NCBI RefSeq assembly: GCF_900156255.1
Contig: NZ_FTMK01000015.1
Location: 1-64,000, forward strand
From: Paracoccus thiocyanatus
Lineage (GTDB): Bacteria > Pseudomonadota > Alphaproteobacteria > Rhodobacterales > Rhodobacteraceae
Length of the DNA stretch: 64,000 nt
Reading direction: 5' to 3'
Shown here piece by piece: positions 51,781 to 59,798 of the stretch (position 1 is its first letter; each line of letters begins with the position of its first letter). The position numbers and the translations under genes were made by a program. The notes under the pieces were generated by a model that worked only from the letters and a program-made list of their open reading frames with translations, was not told the origin of the DNA and ran no database searches.

Positions 51781-53483
51781 GACGGCTCCACGCTGGCGCA
51801 AAGGGCAAAGGGGTCCACGCCGGGCCGGCCCAGCCGGAACTGCGGCGCGGCGATGGCGGGCAGGTCCTCGACCGCGCCGGCGCTTAGCACGATGCGCAGC
51901 GTTCCCGCGCCAAAGCGCCAGCGGGCATCCAGGCCGCGGCGGCCGTGGCGCTGCACCTCGGCCCCGATCCGGCCGCTTTTCAGCAAGCCCACCACGCTTT
52001 CGCGGCGGAAATCCAGGGCGCGGCGGGTCAGGTCCAGCCAGGGACGGGCCCGGCCCTCGTCCTGCCAGTCGATGCGCGAGCGTTCCAGCGTCGCCGGGTC
52101 CAGCGGGTCGGGAACCGCGCCGCCGAAGCTGGGATCGTCGGCAAATTCCGCCGCGCGGCCCTGGCGCACCGCCTGCGCCAGGTCGCCCCGGTAATCGGCA
52201 AAGAACAGGAAAGGGCTTTGCGCGCCGCGCTCTTCGCCCATGAACACCATGGGGATATAGGGTGCGACCAGCAGCAGCGCATAGGCCATCCGCACGCCCG
52301 CGGGATCGGCCAGCGCCAGCAGCCTTTCGCCCTGGGCGCGGTTGCCGACCTGGTCGTGGGTCTGGATCGCATTGACGAAGGCCGTCGGTGGCAGGTGCCC
52401 GCAGGGCGCGCCGCGGGGCCGGTCGCGGCCGGGGCGGGGCTGGCCTTGCTCGACATGGCCGCGGGCCAGCGCCAGGGCCAGATCGCCCATCGGGTCGCGG
52501 GCGAAGCTGGCGTAATAGCCCTGGTCCTCGCCGGTCAGCAGGGTGTGGATCGCGTGGTGGAAATCGTCGTTCCAGCTTGCGTCATAGCCGGACTGGCGCA
52601 GGTCGGGCAGGTTGCGTTCGTCCTCGGTGACCAGGTGGATGGCGCGGCCGGCACCTGCGCCGCGCGCGCGCAGCGCCAGATCGGCCAGGAACTGCCTGGC
52701 GCCGGGGCCGGCGATCTGGTGGACCGCGTCCAGCCGCAGCCCGTCCAGCCGGAACTCGGCCAGCCAGTATTCGGCGCATTCCGTCCAATAGGCGCGCACG
52801 GCGGGCTGGGAAAAGTCGATAGCCGCGCCCCAGGGGGTCTGCCGGCCGGGGTCGAAGAATTCGGGCGAGGTCAGGTGCAGGCTGGCGCCGTCGGGTCCGA
52901 AATGGTTCATCACCAGGTCCAGCAGGACCATCAGCCCCAGCCCATGCGCCCGGTCCACGAAGCGGCGCAGGTCGTCCGGCGCGCCATAGGCGGGATGCAG
53001 CGCAAAGGGCAATACGCCGTCATAGCCCCAGCCGCGCTGGCCCGGCCACTGGCCCAGCGGCATCAGCTCGATGGCGGTAAAGCCAAGCGCCGCCAGACCC
53101 GCCAGCCGGGTTTCCGCCTCGGCCAGCGTTCCCGATGGGGTGAAGCTGCCGACATGCAGCTCATAGATCGCCGCTTCGGCCCAATCCCGGCCCCGCCACG
53201 GCACCCGCCAGGGAAAATCCGCCGCGGCCGTCACCACCGAGGCGCCATGCACCCCCCGCACCTGGCAGCGGCTGGCCGGATCGGGCGCAAGTCGGCCGTC
53301 CACCCGGAACAGATAGGTGTCGCCGATCCCCGGACGGGCGGTCGCGGACCAATAGCCGTCGCCGTCCCGCGCCATGTCCTGTTCGCGGCCGTTCAGGACA
53401 AGCTGGACCCGGTCCGCGCCCGGCGCCCAAAGCCGCGCCTGCCAGCGACCGGCATCGTCCCAGCAGGCGCCCCAGCGGGCCAC
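51777..53483 (-). CDS. treZ: Malto-oligosyltrehalose trehalohydrolase
   Basis: A 568-residue GH13 enzyme that releases trehalose from the TreY product. N-terminal CBM48-like domain (ARLWAPGADRVQLVLNG), then the barrel with LLDLVMNHFGPDG, nucleophile Asp in FRLDGLRLDAVHQI, acid Glu in HLVTEDERN and AIQTHDQVGNRAQGERLLAL. I chose GTG at 53483 (VARWGACWDD), which fits the family's usual start; an ATG at 53579 would overlap the DUF892 gene by 79 bases with unconserved residues. It follows the DUF892 gene by 17 bases. Confidence 0.92.
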   Translation of the reverse strand: MARWGACWDDAGRWQARLWAPGADRVQLVLNGREQDMARDGDGYWSATARPGIGDTYLFRVDGRLAPDPASRCQVRGVHGASVVTAAADFPWRVPWRGRDWAEAAIYELHVGSFTPSGTLAEAETRLAGLAALGFTAIELMPLGQWPGQRGWGYDGVLPFALHPAYGAPDDLRRFVDRAHGLGLMVLLDLVMNHFGPDGASLHLTSPEFFDPGRQTPWGAAIDFSQPAVRAYWTECAEYWLAEFRLDGLRLDAVHQIAGPGARQFLADLALRARGAGAGRAIHLVTEDERNLPDLRQSGYDASWNDDFHHAIHTLLTGEDQGYYASFARDPMGDLALALARGHVEQGQPRPGRDRPRGAPCGHLPPTAFVNAIQTHDQVGNRAQGERLLALADPAGVRMAYALLLVAPYIPMVFMGEERGAQSPFLFFADYRGDLAQAVRQGRAAEFADDPSFGGAVPDPLDPATLERSRIDWQDEGRARPWLDLTRRALDFRRESVVGLLKSGRIGAEVQRHGRRGLDARWRFGAGTLRIVLSAGAVEDLPAIAAPQFRLGRPGVDPFALCASVEPS

Positions 53484-53500
53484 GGGTCCGCCGCCCGGCC

Positions 53501-54007
53501 CTAGCGTTTGGCCGCGACGTCCTGGCCCAGGCGCGCCAGGTATTCCCTGGTCACGCCGTCCATGTTGTCCAGCAGCCACAGCGCCATGTCCTGTTCCTGG
53601 CGCAGAATGCCGTTCAGCACCGTCACCGCCTCTTGATCGTCCAGAAGCTCGGCGGTGGCGATCAGGATCGTATAGCTGGCGATCTCCATCTGCTCAAAGG
53701 CATAGCTGAACAGGCTGCCCTTGACGACCTCGTCGGTCGAGACCGCCCCGCCCAGGCTTTGCGCCAGGGCCATCGCCCGCCCGGTCATGTCCTTGATGGT
53801 CGAGGAACTGGTGCCATAGCGGTCCAGCAACCCTTCCAGCGCCTCGACCTGGGATTCGGTCTCGCGGATGTGCTGCTCGATCCGGCCGCGCAGGGCGGGA
53901 TAACCCTCGATCCGGTTCGCCTGGCTGTTCAGCATGGTCAGGGCCTGCTTTTCAGCGGCATGGGCATCGCGCAGCCATTCAAGAAAGGTTTCGCGGATCT
54001 GTTCCAT
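53501..54007 (-). CDS. Ferritin-like DUF892 (YciE/YciF) stress protein
   Basis: A 168-residue all-helical protein of the ferritin-like DUF892 family. FLEWLRDAHAAEKQALTMLN near the N-terminus and HIRETESQVEALEGLL carry the conserved E/H residues; MEIASYTILIATAELL follows. Members are induced by osmotic and general stress. It is the first gene of the treZ-treY operon and has an EcfG-type promoter about 83 bases upstream (54090-54114). Confidence 0.9.
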   Translation of the reverse strand: MEQIRETFLEWLRDAHAAEKQALTMLNSQANRIEGYPALRGRIEQHIRETESQVEALEGLLDRYGTSSSTIKDMTGRAMALAQSLGGAVSTDEVVKGSLFSYAFEQMEIASYTILIATAELLDDQEAVTVLNGILRQEQDMALWLLDNMDGVTREYLARLGQDVAAKR

Positions 54008-54089
54008 GTCGTGCCACCTCGGGGCTGAATGATGCTCGGGGACGCGGCCGCTGTTCCCGCATCGGCGGGCCGGGCTGCAACCGCTCACC

Positions 54090-54114
54090 AACAAGCGGGC
54101 CGCGGATTTGTTCC
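54090..54114 (-). promoter_or_regulatory. EcfG-type promoter upstream of the DUF892-treZY operon
   Basis: GGAAC (54110-54114), 17 bases, GTT (54090-54092), read leftward: the same elements and spacing as at 49519-49543. The expected start site is near 54080. Confidence 0.72.
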
Positions 54115-54197
54115 CGCGGCCGCCCCGATGCAGGGGCGCGCGCGCCCGCCGGCATTTGTCCCGCTTGCCAGCGCCGTCGCCAGCCGCTAGGGATCAT

Positions 54198-54372
54198 GCG
54201 TCGGTTTCCGCAAGGAATTGAAAGGGAATCCGTCGGGGCGCGTAGCTGCCCCGAACCGGAACTGCCCCCGCAACTGTAGGCGGCGAGCAAGATGCGAAAA
54301 AGCCACTGTGGCGCTTGCGCCATGGGAAGGCCGCATTCCTGCCGTGACCCGTCAGTCAGGAGACCTGCCGAC
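54198..54372 (+). promoter_or_regulatory. Cobalamin (AdoCbl) riboswitch
   Basis: The conserved blocks of the B12 riboswitch appear in order: GGGAATCCG (from about 54224), GGAACTGCCCCCGCAACTGT (54258-54277), GCCACTGTGGC (P-stem), ATGGGAAGGC, and the B12 box GTCAGGAGACCTGCC (54355-54369). It lies about 115 bases before the BtuF-type gene and should repress it when cobalamin is plentiful. The spacer 54373-54488 holds the expression platform; I did not resolve its alternative pairings. Confidence 0.95.
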
Positions 54373-54488
54373 GATGTTTGACCAATCCGAGCGGGTCGGC
54401 TCGGGAAGGGGTTGCGATCGGCGGCGTTTTCCGTCCCGTTCCATCCGCTGTCCTCCGGCCTGTCCATGATGTAGCGGAAGGACACATT

Positions 54489-55499
54489 ATGCAAAGGCTG
54501 ATACCGGCGGTCATCGCCACCCTGGCTTGCGCGCCCATGGCGCAGGCGGCAACCGAATACCCGCTGACCCTGACAAGCTGCGGCCACGAGATCACCATCG
54601 ACAAGGCCCCCGAAAGCGTCGTCAGCGTCGGGCAAAGCACCACCGAGATCCTGTATATGCTGGGCCTGGGGGACAAGGTGGCGGGCACCGCGCTGTGGAT
54701 CAACCCGGTCCTGCCGGAATTTGCCGCGGTGGACGCCAAGGTCGAGCGGCTTTCGGACAATGCGCCCAGCTTCGAAAGCGTACTGGCCAAAAAGCCCGAC
54801 CTGGTGGTCACGGCCTATGAATGGATGATCGGCCCCCAAGGCGCGGTCGGCACGCGCGAGATGTTCGACGATGCGCAGATCCCAAGCTGGATCATGCCCA
54901 CCGAATGCGTCGGCAAGGACAATACGCAAAGCATGGACGGGGCGCGCCTGGACCTGTTCGACACCGCCCTGCTTTATCGCGGCATCGAGGAACTGGCGGC
55001 CATTTTCGACGTCCAGGACCGCGGCGCCGAGGTGATCGCCGAGCTGATGGCGCGCGAGGCGGCGGCGGTCGAAAAGGCGCGGGCGCTGGACCTGCCCGCC
55101 GAGGTGTCGGGCCTGTTCTGGTATTCCTCGGCCGAAATCGAGATCGACCCCTATGTGGCCGGGGCGAATGGCGTGCCGGGCTGGATGCTGTCCAAGCTGG
55201 GCATCCGCAACGTGGTGTCCTCGGCCGAGGAATGGCCGACCGTCGGGTGGGAGACCAACGCCAAGGCCAATCCGACCTTTATCGTCGCGGCAGAAATGGA
55301 CCGCCGCCGCTTTCCCGCCGACGACATCGCGGTCAAGCGGGCGTTCCTGGCCGGCGATCCCGTCACCCGGCAGATGGATGCGGTCAGGCACGGCCGCATC
55401 CTGACCATCGAGGCCAATGCCATGGACCCCTCGGTGCGCGCGATCCATGCGCTTGAAACGCTGGCCCAGGCGCTTTCCGGCTTCGGACTGGCGCAATGA
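54489..55499 (+). CDS. btuF: Cobalamin-type ABC transporter substrate-binding protein
   Basis: A 336-residue periplasmic binding protein of the BtuF/FepB class. Signal peptide about 1-20 (cleavage after AQA, before ATEYP). Landmarks: SVVSVGQSTTEILYMLGLGD and KVERLSDNAPSFESVLAKKP. GGAAGGA precedes ATG 54489. FepB-type proteins bind siderophores or cobalamin; the B12 riboswitch upstream settles for a corrinoid (or possibly cobalt-related) ligand. Stop overlaps the permease ATG by 4 bases. Confidence 0.88.
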   Translation: MQRLIPAVIATLACAPMAQAATEYPLTLTSCGHEITIDKAPESVVSVGQSTTEILYMLGLGDKVAGTALWINPVLPEFAAVDAKVERLSDNAPSFESVLAKKPDLVVTAYEWMIGPQGAVGTREMFDDAQIPSWIMPTECVGKDNTQSMDGARLDLFDTALLYRGIEELAAIFDVQDRGAEVIAELMAREAAAVEKARALDLPAEVSGLFWYSSAEIEIDPYVAGANGVPGWMLSKLGIRNVVSSAEEWPTVGWETNAKANPTFIVAAEMDRRRFPADDIAVKRAFLAGDPVTRQMDAVRHGRILTIEANAMDPSVRAIHALETLAQALSGFGLAQ

Positions 55500-56533
55500 G
55501 GGCTCGCGCCGCAAGGCGCAGCGGTGTCTGGCTGTGGCTGGCCCCCACCCTGCTGGCGGCGGCGCTGTTTTTCGGCGTCGCGGTGGGCGAGACGCGGATC
55601 CCGCTTGCCACGGTCATCGACGTGCTGGCGGTCCAGACGGGGCTGTCCCAGCGCGTTCTGGACCCGATCGACGCCAGCGTGATCTGGCATTACCGGCTGT
55701 CGCGGGCCGTGGTCGCGGCCTGCGGCGGCGCCAGCCTGGCGCTGTCGGGGCTGATCCTGCAAGCCTTGCTGCGCAACCCGCTGGCCGAACCTTACCTGCT
55801 GGGGATTTCGGCCGGGGCCTCGACCGGGGCGGTGCTGATCGCGGTGGCGGGCCTGGGCGGCGGGCTGGTCGGCATGTCCGCCGGGGCCTTTGCGGGGGCC
55901 CTGTCGGCCTTTGCGCTGGTCGCGGGGCTGGCGCATGTCGCGGGCGGCGGCGCCGGGCCGCGCCAGGCGGCGGTAATCATCCTGGCGGGGATCGCCGGAT
56001 CGCAGATGTTCAATGCGCTGACCGCGCTGATCATCGCGCAATCGGCCAGCGCCGAACAGGCCCGCGGCATCATGTTCTGGCTGCTGGGCAACCTGTCGGG
56101 CGTGCGCTGGCCCGACAGTTGGCTGGCGGTGCCCGTCGCGGTGCTGGGGCTGGCGGTCACGCTTTGGCATATCCGCACGCTGGACGCCTTTGCCTTCGGG
56201 GCCGAGGCCGCCGCGGCGCTTGGCATCGACTTGCGCCGCGCCCAGGCGGTGCTGATCGCCACCGCGGCGCTGGTCACGGCGGTCATGGTCTCGATCGCCG
56301 GGGCCATCGGCTTCGTCGGGCTGGTCGTGCCCCATGCGATGCGCTTTCTGGTCGGCACCCGCCATGGCCGGCTGGTCCCGGCGACGGCGCTGGCCGGGGC
56401 GGTGTTCCTGGTGCTGTCGGACGTGGTCTCGCGCATCGTCATTCCGGGACAGGTGCTGCCCATCGGCGTCATCACCGCGCTGATCGGCGCGCCGGGCTTT
56501 GCGCTGGTCATGATCCGGGGACGGCGGCGATGA
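55496..56533 (+). CDS. btuC: Cobalamin-type ABC transporter permease (FecCD family)
   Basis: A 345-residue inner-membrane permease with about ten spans. FecCD signatures: NPLAEPYLLGISAGASTGAV, GIMFWLLGNLSG, GAIGFVGLVVPHAMRFLVG and GVITALIGAPGFALVM. Overlaps both neighbours by 4 bases, so the three genes are one transport operon under the riboswitch. Confidence 0.92.
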   Translation: MRARAARRSGVWLWLAPTLLAAALFFGVAVGETRIPLATVIDVLAVQTGLSQRVLDPIDASVIWHYRLSRAVVAACGGASLALSGLILQALLRNPLAEPYLLGISAGASTGAVLIAVAGLGGGLVGMSAGAFAGALSAFALVAGLAHVAGGGAGPRQAAVIILAGIAGSQMFNALTALIIAQSASAEQARGIMFWLLGNLSGVRWPDSWLAVPVAVLGLAVTLWHIRTLDAFAFGAEAAAALGIDLRRAQAVLIATAALVTAVMVSIAGAIGFVGLVVPHAMRFLVGTRHGRLVPATALAGAVFLVLSDVVSRIVIPGQVLPIGVITALIGAPGFALVMIRGRRR

Positions 56534-57300
56534 CCCCGCTGCTGGAAGTCGTCGCCGCCAGCCGCATGGCGCAGGGCCGCGCCATCGTTTCCGATATAAG
56601 CCTGCGGCTGCAACCGGGCGAGATGCTGGGCCTGGTGGGGCCGAACGGCTCGGGCAAGTCCACGCTGCTGGGCATGATGGCGGGGCTGATCCGGCCCTGC
56701 CGGGGCCAGGTCCGCCTGAAGGGCCTGCCGATGCAGGCGCTGCGCCGCCGCCGCATTGCGCAGCTTCTGGCGCTGGTGGCGCAATCCGCCGAAACGGCCG
56801 AGCGCATCACCGTCCGCCAAGCCGTCGAACTGGGGCGCATCCCGCGGCTTGGCCCCCTGCGCCCGTGGCGGGCCAGGGACCACGAGGCCGTGGCGGCGGC
56901 GCTGAAGGCCGTGGACATGGCGCATCTGGCCGGGCGCGACTGGTCCTCGCTGTCGGGGGGCGAGCGTCAGCGCGCCCATATCGCCCGCGCCCTGGCGCAG
57001 GCGCCGCGCATCCTGCTGCTGGATGAGCCGACCAACCATCTGGATATCCACCACCAGATCGCCATCCTGGACCTGATCGCCGGGCTTTCCGTCACCACGG
57101 TCGTCGCGCTGCACGACATGCATCACGCGCTGCGCTGCGACCGGGTGCTGGTCATGCGCGCCGGGCGATGCGCGGCGCTTGGCCCGCCGGCCCAGGTCCT
57201 GACCCCCGGCCTGATCCGCGACATCTTCGCCGTCAAGGCCGAGATCATCCCCCATCCCCGCACCGGCCGCCCGGTCTTCGATTTCGAACGCCTTTGCTGA
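56530..57300 (+). CDS. btuD: Cobalamin-type ABC transporter ATPase
   Basis: A 256-residue ATPase of the FepC/BtuD class: Walker A GPNGSGKST, signature LSGGERQRAHIARAL, Walker B ILLLDEPTNHLD. Third gene of the riboswitch operon. No TonB-dependent BtuB receptor is in the window, so outer-membrane passage must be encoded elsewhere. Confidence 0.92.
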   Translation: MTPLLEVVAASRMAQGRAIVSDISLRLQPGEMLGLVGPNGSGKSTLLGMMAGLIRPCRGQVRLKGLPMQALRRRRIAQLLALVAQSAETAERITVRQAVELGRIPRLGPLRPWRARDHEAVAAALKAVDMAHLAGRDWSSLSGGERQRAHIARALAQAPRILLLDEPTNHLDIHHQIAILDLIAGLSVTTVVALHDMHHALRCDRVLVMRAGRCAALGPPAQVLTPGLIRDIFAVKAEIIPHPRTGRPVFDFERLC

Positions 57301-57311
57301 AAGGACATCCC

Positions 57312-57734
57312 ATGCTGTTTCGCAGCACGCTTGTCATCTGTCTTTTGCCGCTCTGGGCCATGGCCGAGACGCATGAGGTCAGGATGCTGAACCGCAACGA
57401 CACCGGCCCGATGCCGTTCGAGCCGGACTACCTGGTGATCCAGCCCGGCGACACGGTCAGGTTCCTTGCCGCCGATCCCGGCCACAACGCCGCCACCATC
57501 GCCGGCATGATCCCCGAGGGGGGCGAAAAGTTCGTCGGCAGGATCAACGAGGAAATCGAGGTCACGCTGGAGGCCGAGGGCATCTGGGGCATCAAGTGCT
57601 CGCCGCATTACACCATGGGCATGGCGATGCTGATCCAGGTCGGCGACACCCCCGCGACCAAGGCCGATCTGCCCGCCGACCTGCCGGACGCCGCCCGCCA
57701 AAGGATGCTGGATATCCTGGAACGCCAGCTTTAA
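57312..57734 (+). CDS. Pseudoazurin (type 1 copper protein)
   Basis: A 140-residue periplasmic blue copper protein. Signal peptide residues 1-18 (cleavage after AMA). Copper ligands are H58, C96, H99 and M104, with the same spacing (38, 3, 5) as known pseudoazurins. Pseudoazurins carry electrons to nitrite or nitrous oxide reductases and peroxidases. It starts 11 bases past btuD with AAGGA before the ATG, so it may be on the cobalamin transcript. No denitrification gene is in the window. Confidence 0.9.
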   Translation: MLFRSTLVICLLPLWAMAETHEVRMLNRNDTGPMPFEPDYLVIQPGDTVRFLAADPGHNAATIAGMIPEGGEKFVGRINEEIEVTLEAEGIWGIKCSPHYTMGMAMLIQVGDTPATKADLPADLPDAARQRMLDILERQL

Positions 57735-57830
57735 CGCGGCGGGCGAAGGCGGATCGGCCGCGGTTGCCGACGTGGCACCGCCGCCGCCCGATCCGGGCCC
57801 GTCGTCCTGGCTGGCCGGCAAGCTCTGATC

Positions 57831-57860
57831 GCTTCTTTCGTGGCCAAATATCCTGGGGGG
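57831..57860 (-). repeat. 30-bp intergenic repeat, copy 2
   Basis: Matches 2347-2376 at 27 of 30 positions, with the same orientation and the same placement beyond hairpins downstream of a leftward gene (pdxH). Confidence 0.75.
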
Positions 57861-57870
57861 AGCGACCCCG

Positions 57871-57915
57871 CGGCCCCATCAAGGGGCCGTGGGGACGCGG
57901 GGGGCAAAGCCCCCC
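57871..57915 (-). terminator. Double hairpin downstream of pdxH
   Basis: Two perfect stems: CGGCCCC (57871-57877) with GGGGCCG (57883-57889), and GGGGGGC (57899-57905) with GCCCCCC (57909-57915). Same layout as the pair after scoB. They lie between convergent pseudoazurin and pdxH, so they may serve both. Confidence 0.65.
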
Positions 57916-57940
57916 GGGGCCGGGCCGGGCGGACCTGCCC

Positions 57941-58603
57941 TCAGGGCCAAAGCCGTTCCGTGTCCCAGCCGTCGGCACTGCGGCGATAGACCAGGCGATG
58001 ATGCAGGCGGTCGGTCGCGCCCTGCCAGAACTCGACCGTGTCGGGCGCCACCGCATAGGCGCGCCAGGCTGGCGCCACCAGGTCGGGCCGGGCGTCGATG
58101 CGCGTCCTGGCTTCGGCCATCGCGGCCGCGAGCAGCGCCGGCGCATCAAGCGTCGCGCTTTGCCGCTCCAGCAGCACATTGGCGCGCGCATCCCTGGAAC
58201 GCGCCAGGAAATCCTGGGCGCAGGCCGCGGCATCCAGGGGCAGCGCGCGGCCACGGATACGCACCTGCCGGCCCAGACTTTGCCAATAGAAGGTCAGCGC
58301 AACGGCGGGATTGGCCGCGATCTGGCGACCCTTGGGACTGGCGGCGCTGATGGCGAAATGCCAGCCGCGCTCGTCCAGGTTCTTCAGGATCAGCACGCGC
58401 GCATCCGGCTGGCCCTGCGCGTCGACCGTGGACAGGGTCATGGCATGAGGCTCGGCGATGCCGGCGGCGATGGCCCGGTCCAGCCATTCAAGAAACAGCG
58501 CCTGCGGCCCGCTGTCAGCGGCCGGGAAATCGGCGGCGGGGAACGGACCTTCCAGCGCCTTCAGCCCGCGCAGGCGCTCGCGGATGTCAGGGGGTGCGGT
58601 CAT
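57941..58603 (-). CDS. pdxH: Pyridoxamine 5'-phosphate oxidase
   Basis: A 220-residue FMN enzyme that oxidises PNP and PMP to PLP, the active vitamin B6. Motifs: EPHAMTLSTVDAQGQPDARV (FMN region), ILKNLDERGWHF, NPAVALTFYWQSLGRQVRIR, and the C-terminal PDTVEFWQGATDRLHHRLVY, then WDTERLWP. Full length. It is a single leftward gene between pseudoazurin and the iron-type ABC operon. Confidence 0.95.
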   Translation of the reverse strand: MTAPPDIRERLRGLKALEGPFPAADFPAADSGPQALFLEWLDRAIAAGIAEPHAMTLSTVDAQGQPDARVLILKNLDERGWHFAISAASPKGRQIAANPAVALTFYWQSLGRQVRIRGRALPLDAAACAQDFLARSRDARANVLLERQSATLDAPALLAAAMAEARTRIDARPDLVAPAWRAYAVAPDTVEFWQGATDRLHHRLVYRRSADGWDTERLWP

Positions 58604-58736
58604 GGGGCTTGCTCCGTTTCAGGCGCCGGGGACGATGCGGCAAGGGCCAGCGCCCAGTCGCGCCGGCCGGAAACCTGCCCTGGGGCATGCCGCGACATGC
58701 GAAAATCGCGCCCGGACCAAGGCTTGGCCATGGCGG

Positions 58737-59780
58737 TCAATCGGCCAGCAGCGGCGCGCTGCGGCTGTCGATCGACAGCGAGACCGGCGCGCCGGGATCA
58801 AAGGGCGGCGCGCCGGTCGCGTGCAGCGTATCGACGATGATCTGGCCATCCGCCGTCTCGACCAGGTAGCGGATCTGGCTGCCCAGGAATTCGCGATGCG
58901 CCACCTTGCCGGGAATATCGCCGCCCGAGGCCGCAAGCCGGATGTTCTGCGGCCGCAGGACGATGCGGCTTGCCCCCGCGACCGGCGCGGCCACGGGCAG
59001 GCGCTGGCCGGCTGCGGTGACGAAATCCCCGCCCTGCATCGCGCCTTGCAGGATGTTCGCGGTGCCCAGGAACCCGGCGACAAAGGCGTTCGCCGGCCGG
59101 TCGTAAAGCTGTTGCGGGGTGCCGACCTGCTGGATCACGCCGCGGTCCAGCACCGCCATGCGATCCGAGGTGGTGTTCGCCTCTTCCTGGTCATGGGTCA
59201 CGAAGATCGTGGTCAGGCCCAGCTTGCGCTGCAAGGCCAGAAGCTCGCGCCGCATCTGCACGCGCAAGGCCGCGTCCAGGTTCGACAGCGGTTCGTCCAG
59301 CAGCAGCACCTGCGGCTCGATGGCGATGGTGCGGGCCAGTGCGACGCGCTGCTGCTGGCCGCCCGACAGTTGCGCGGGCATCCGGTCGGCCAGATGCGAC
59401 AGGCCGACGGTGTCCAGCGCGGCTTCGACCCTGGGCGCGATCTGGCGGGCGGGCAGCCGGCGTTCTTCCAGCCCGAAGGCCACGTTGCGGCGCACCGACA
59501 TATGCGGCCACAGCGCATAGGACTGGAACACCATGCCCACGTCGCGCTTCCACGGCGGCAGGTCGGCAATGTCGCGCCCGCCGATCAGGATGCGGCCGCG
59601 CGGCGTCGGCCCGAAACCCGCGATGGCCCGCAAGAGCGTCGACTTGCCCGAGCCGGACGGCCCCAGAAAGGCAAAGAACTCGCCCGGCTCGATCACCATG
59701 TCGATGCCTTCCAGGACCTTGGTGGCGCCAAAGGCGAGGTGCAGGTTCTCGATGCGGATGCCGGCTTTGGCCTGGGTCAT
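58737..59780 (-). CDS. ABC transporter ATP-binding protein (FbpC/PotA type)
   Basis: A 347-residue ATPase: Walker A GPSGSGKST, signature LSGGQQQRVALARTI, Walker B VLLLDEPLSNLDAALR, plus a C-terminal TOBE region (about 270-345). Last gene of the operon binding protein, permease, ATPase. Iron(III), 2-aminoethylphosphonate and polyamine ATPases all look alike, so substrate depends on context. Confidence 0.9.
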   Translation of the reverse strand: MTQAKAGIRIENLHLAFGATKVLEGIDMVIEPGEFFAFLGPSGSGKSTLLRAIAGFGPTPRGRILIGGRDIADLPPWKRDVGMVFQSYALWPHMSVRRNVAFGLEERRLPARQIAPRVEAALDTVGLSHLADRMPAQLSGGQQQRVALARTIAIEPQVLLLDEPLSNLDAALRVQMRRELLALQRKLGLTTIFVTHDQEEANTTSDRMAVLDRGVIQQVGTPQQLYDRPANAFVAGFLGTANILQGAMQGGDFVTAAGQRLPVAAPVAGASRIVLRPQNIRLAASGGDIPGKVAHREFLGSQIRYLVETADGQIIVDTLHATGAPPFDPGAPVSLSIDSRSAPLLAD

Positions 59781-59798
59781 CTTGGTTCTCCGAAAAGC

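Noticed and set aside
53484-53579. ATG start for treZ at 53579
   Set aside because: It would overlap the DUF892 gene by 79 bases and add unconserved Gly/Pro residues; GTG 53483 fits the family start.
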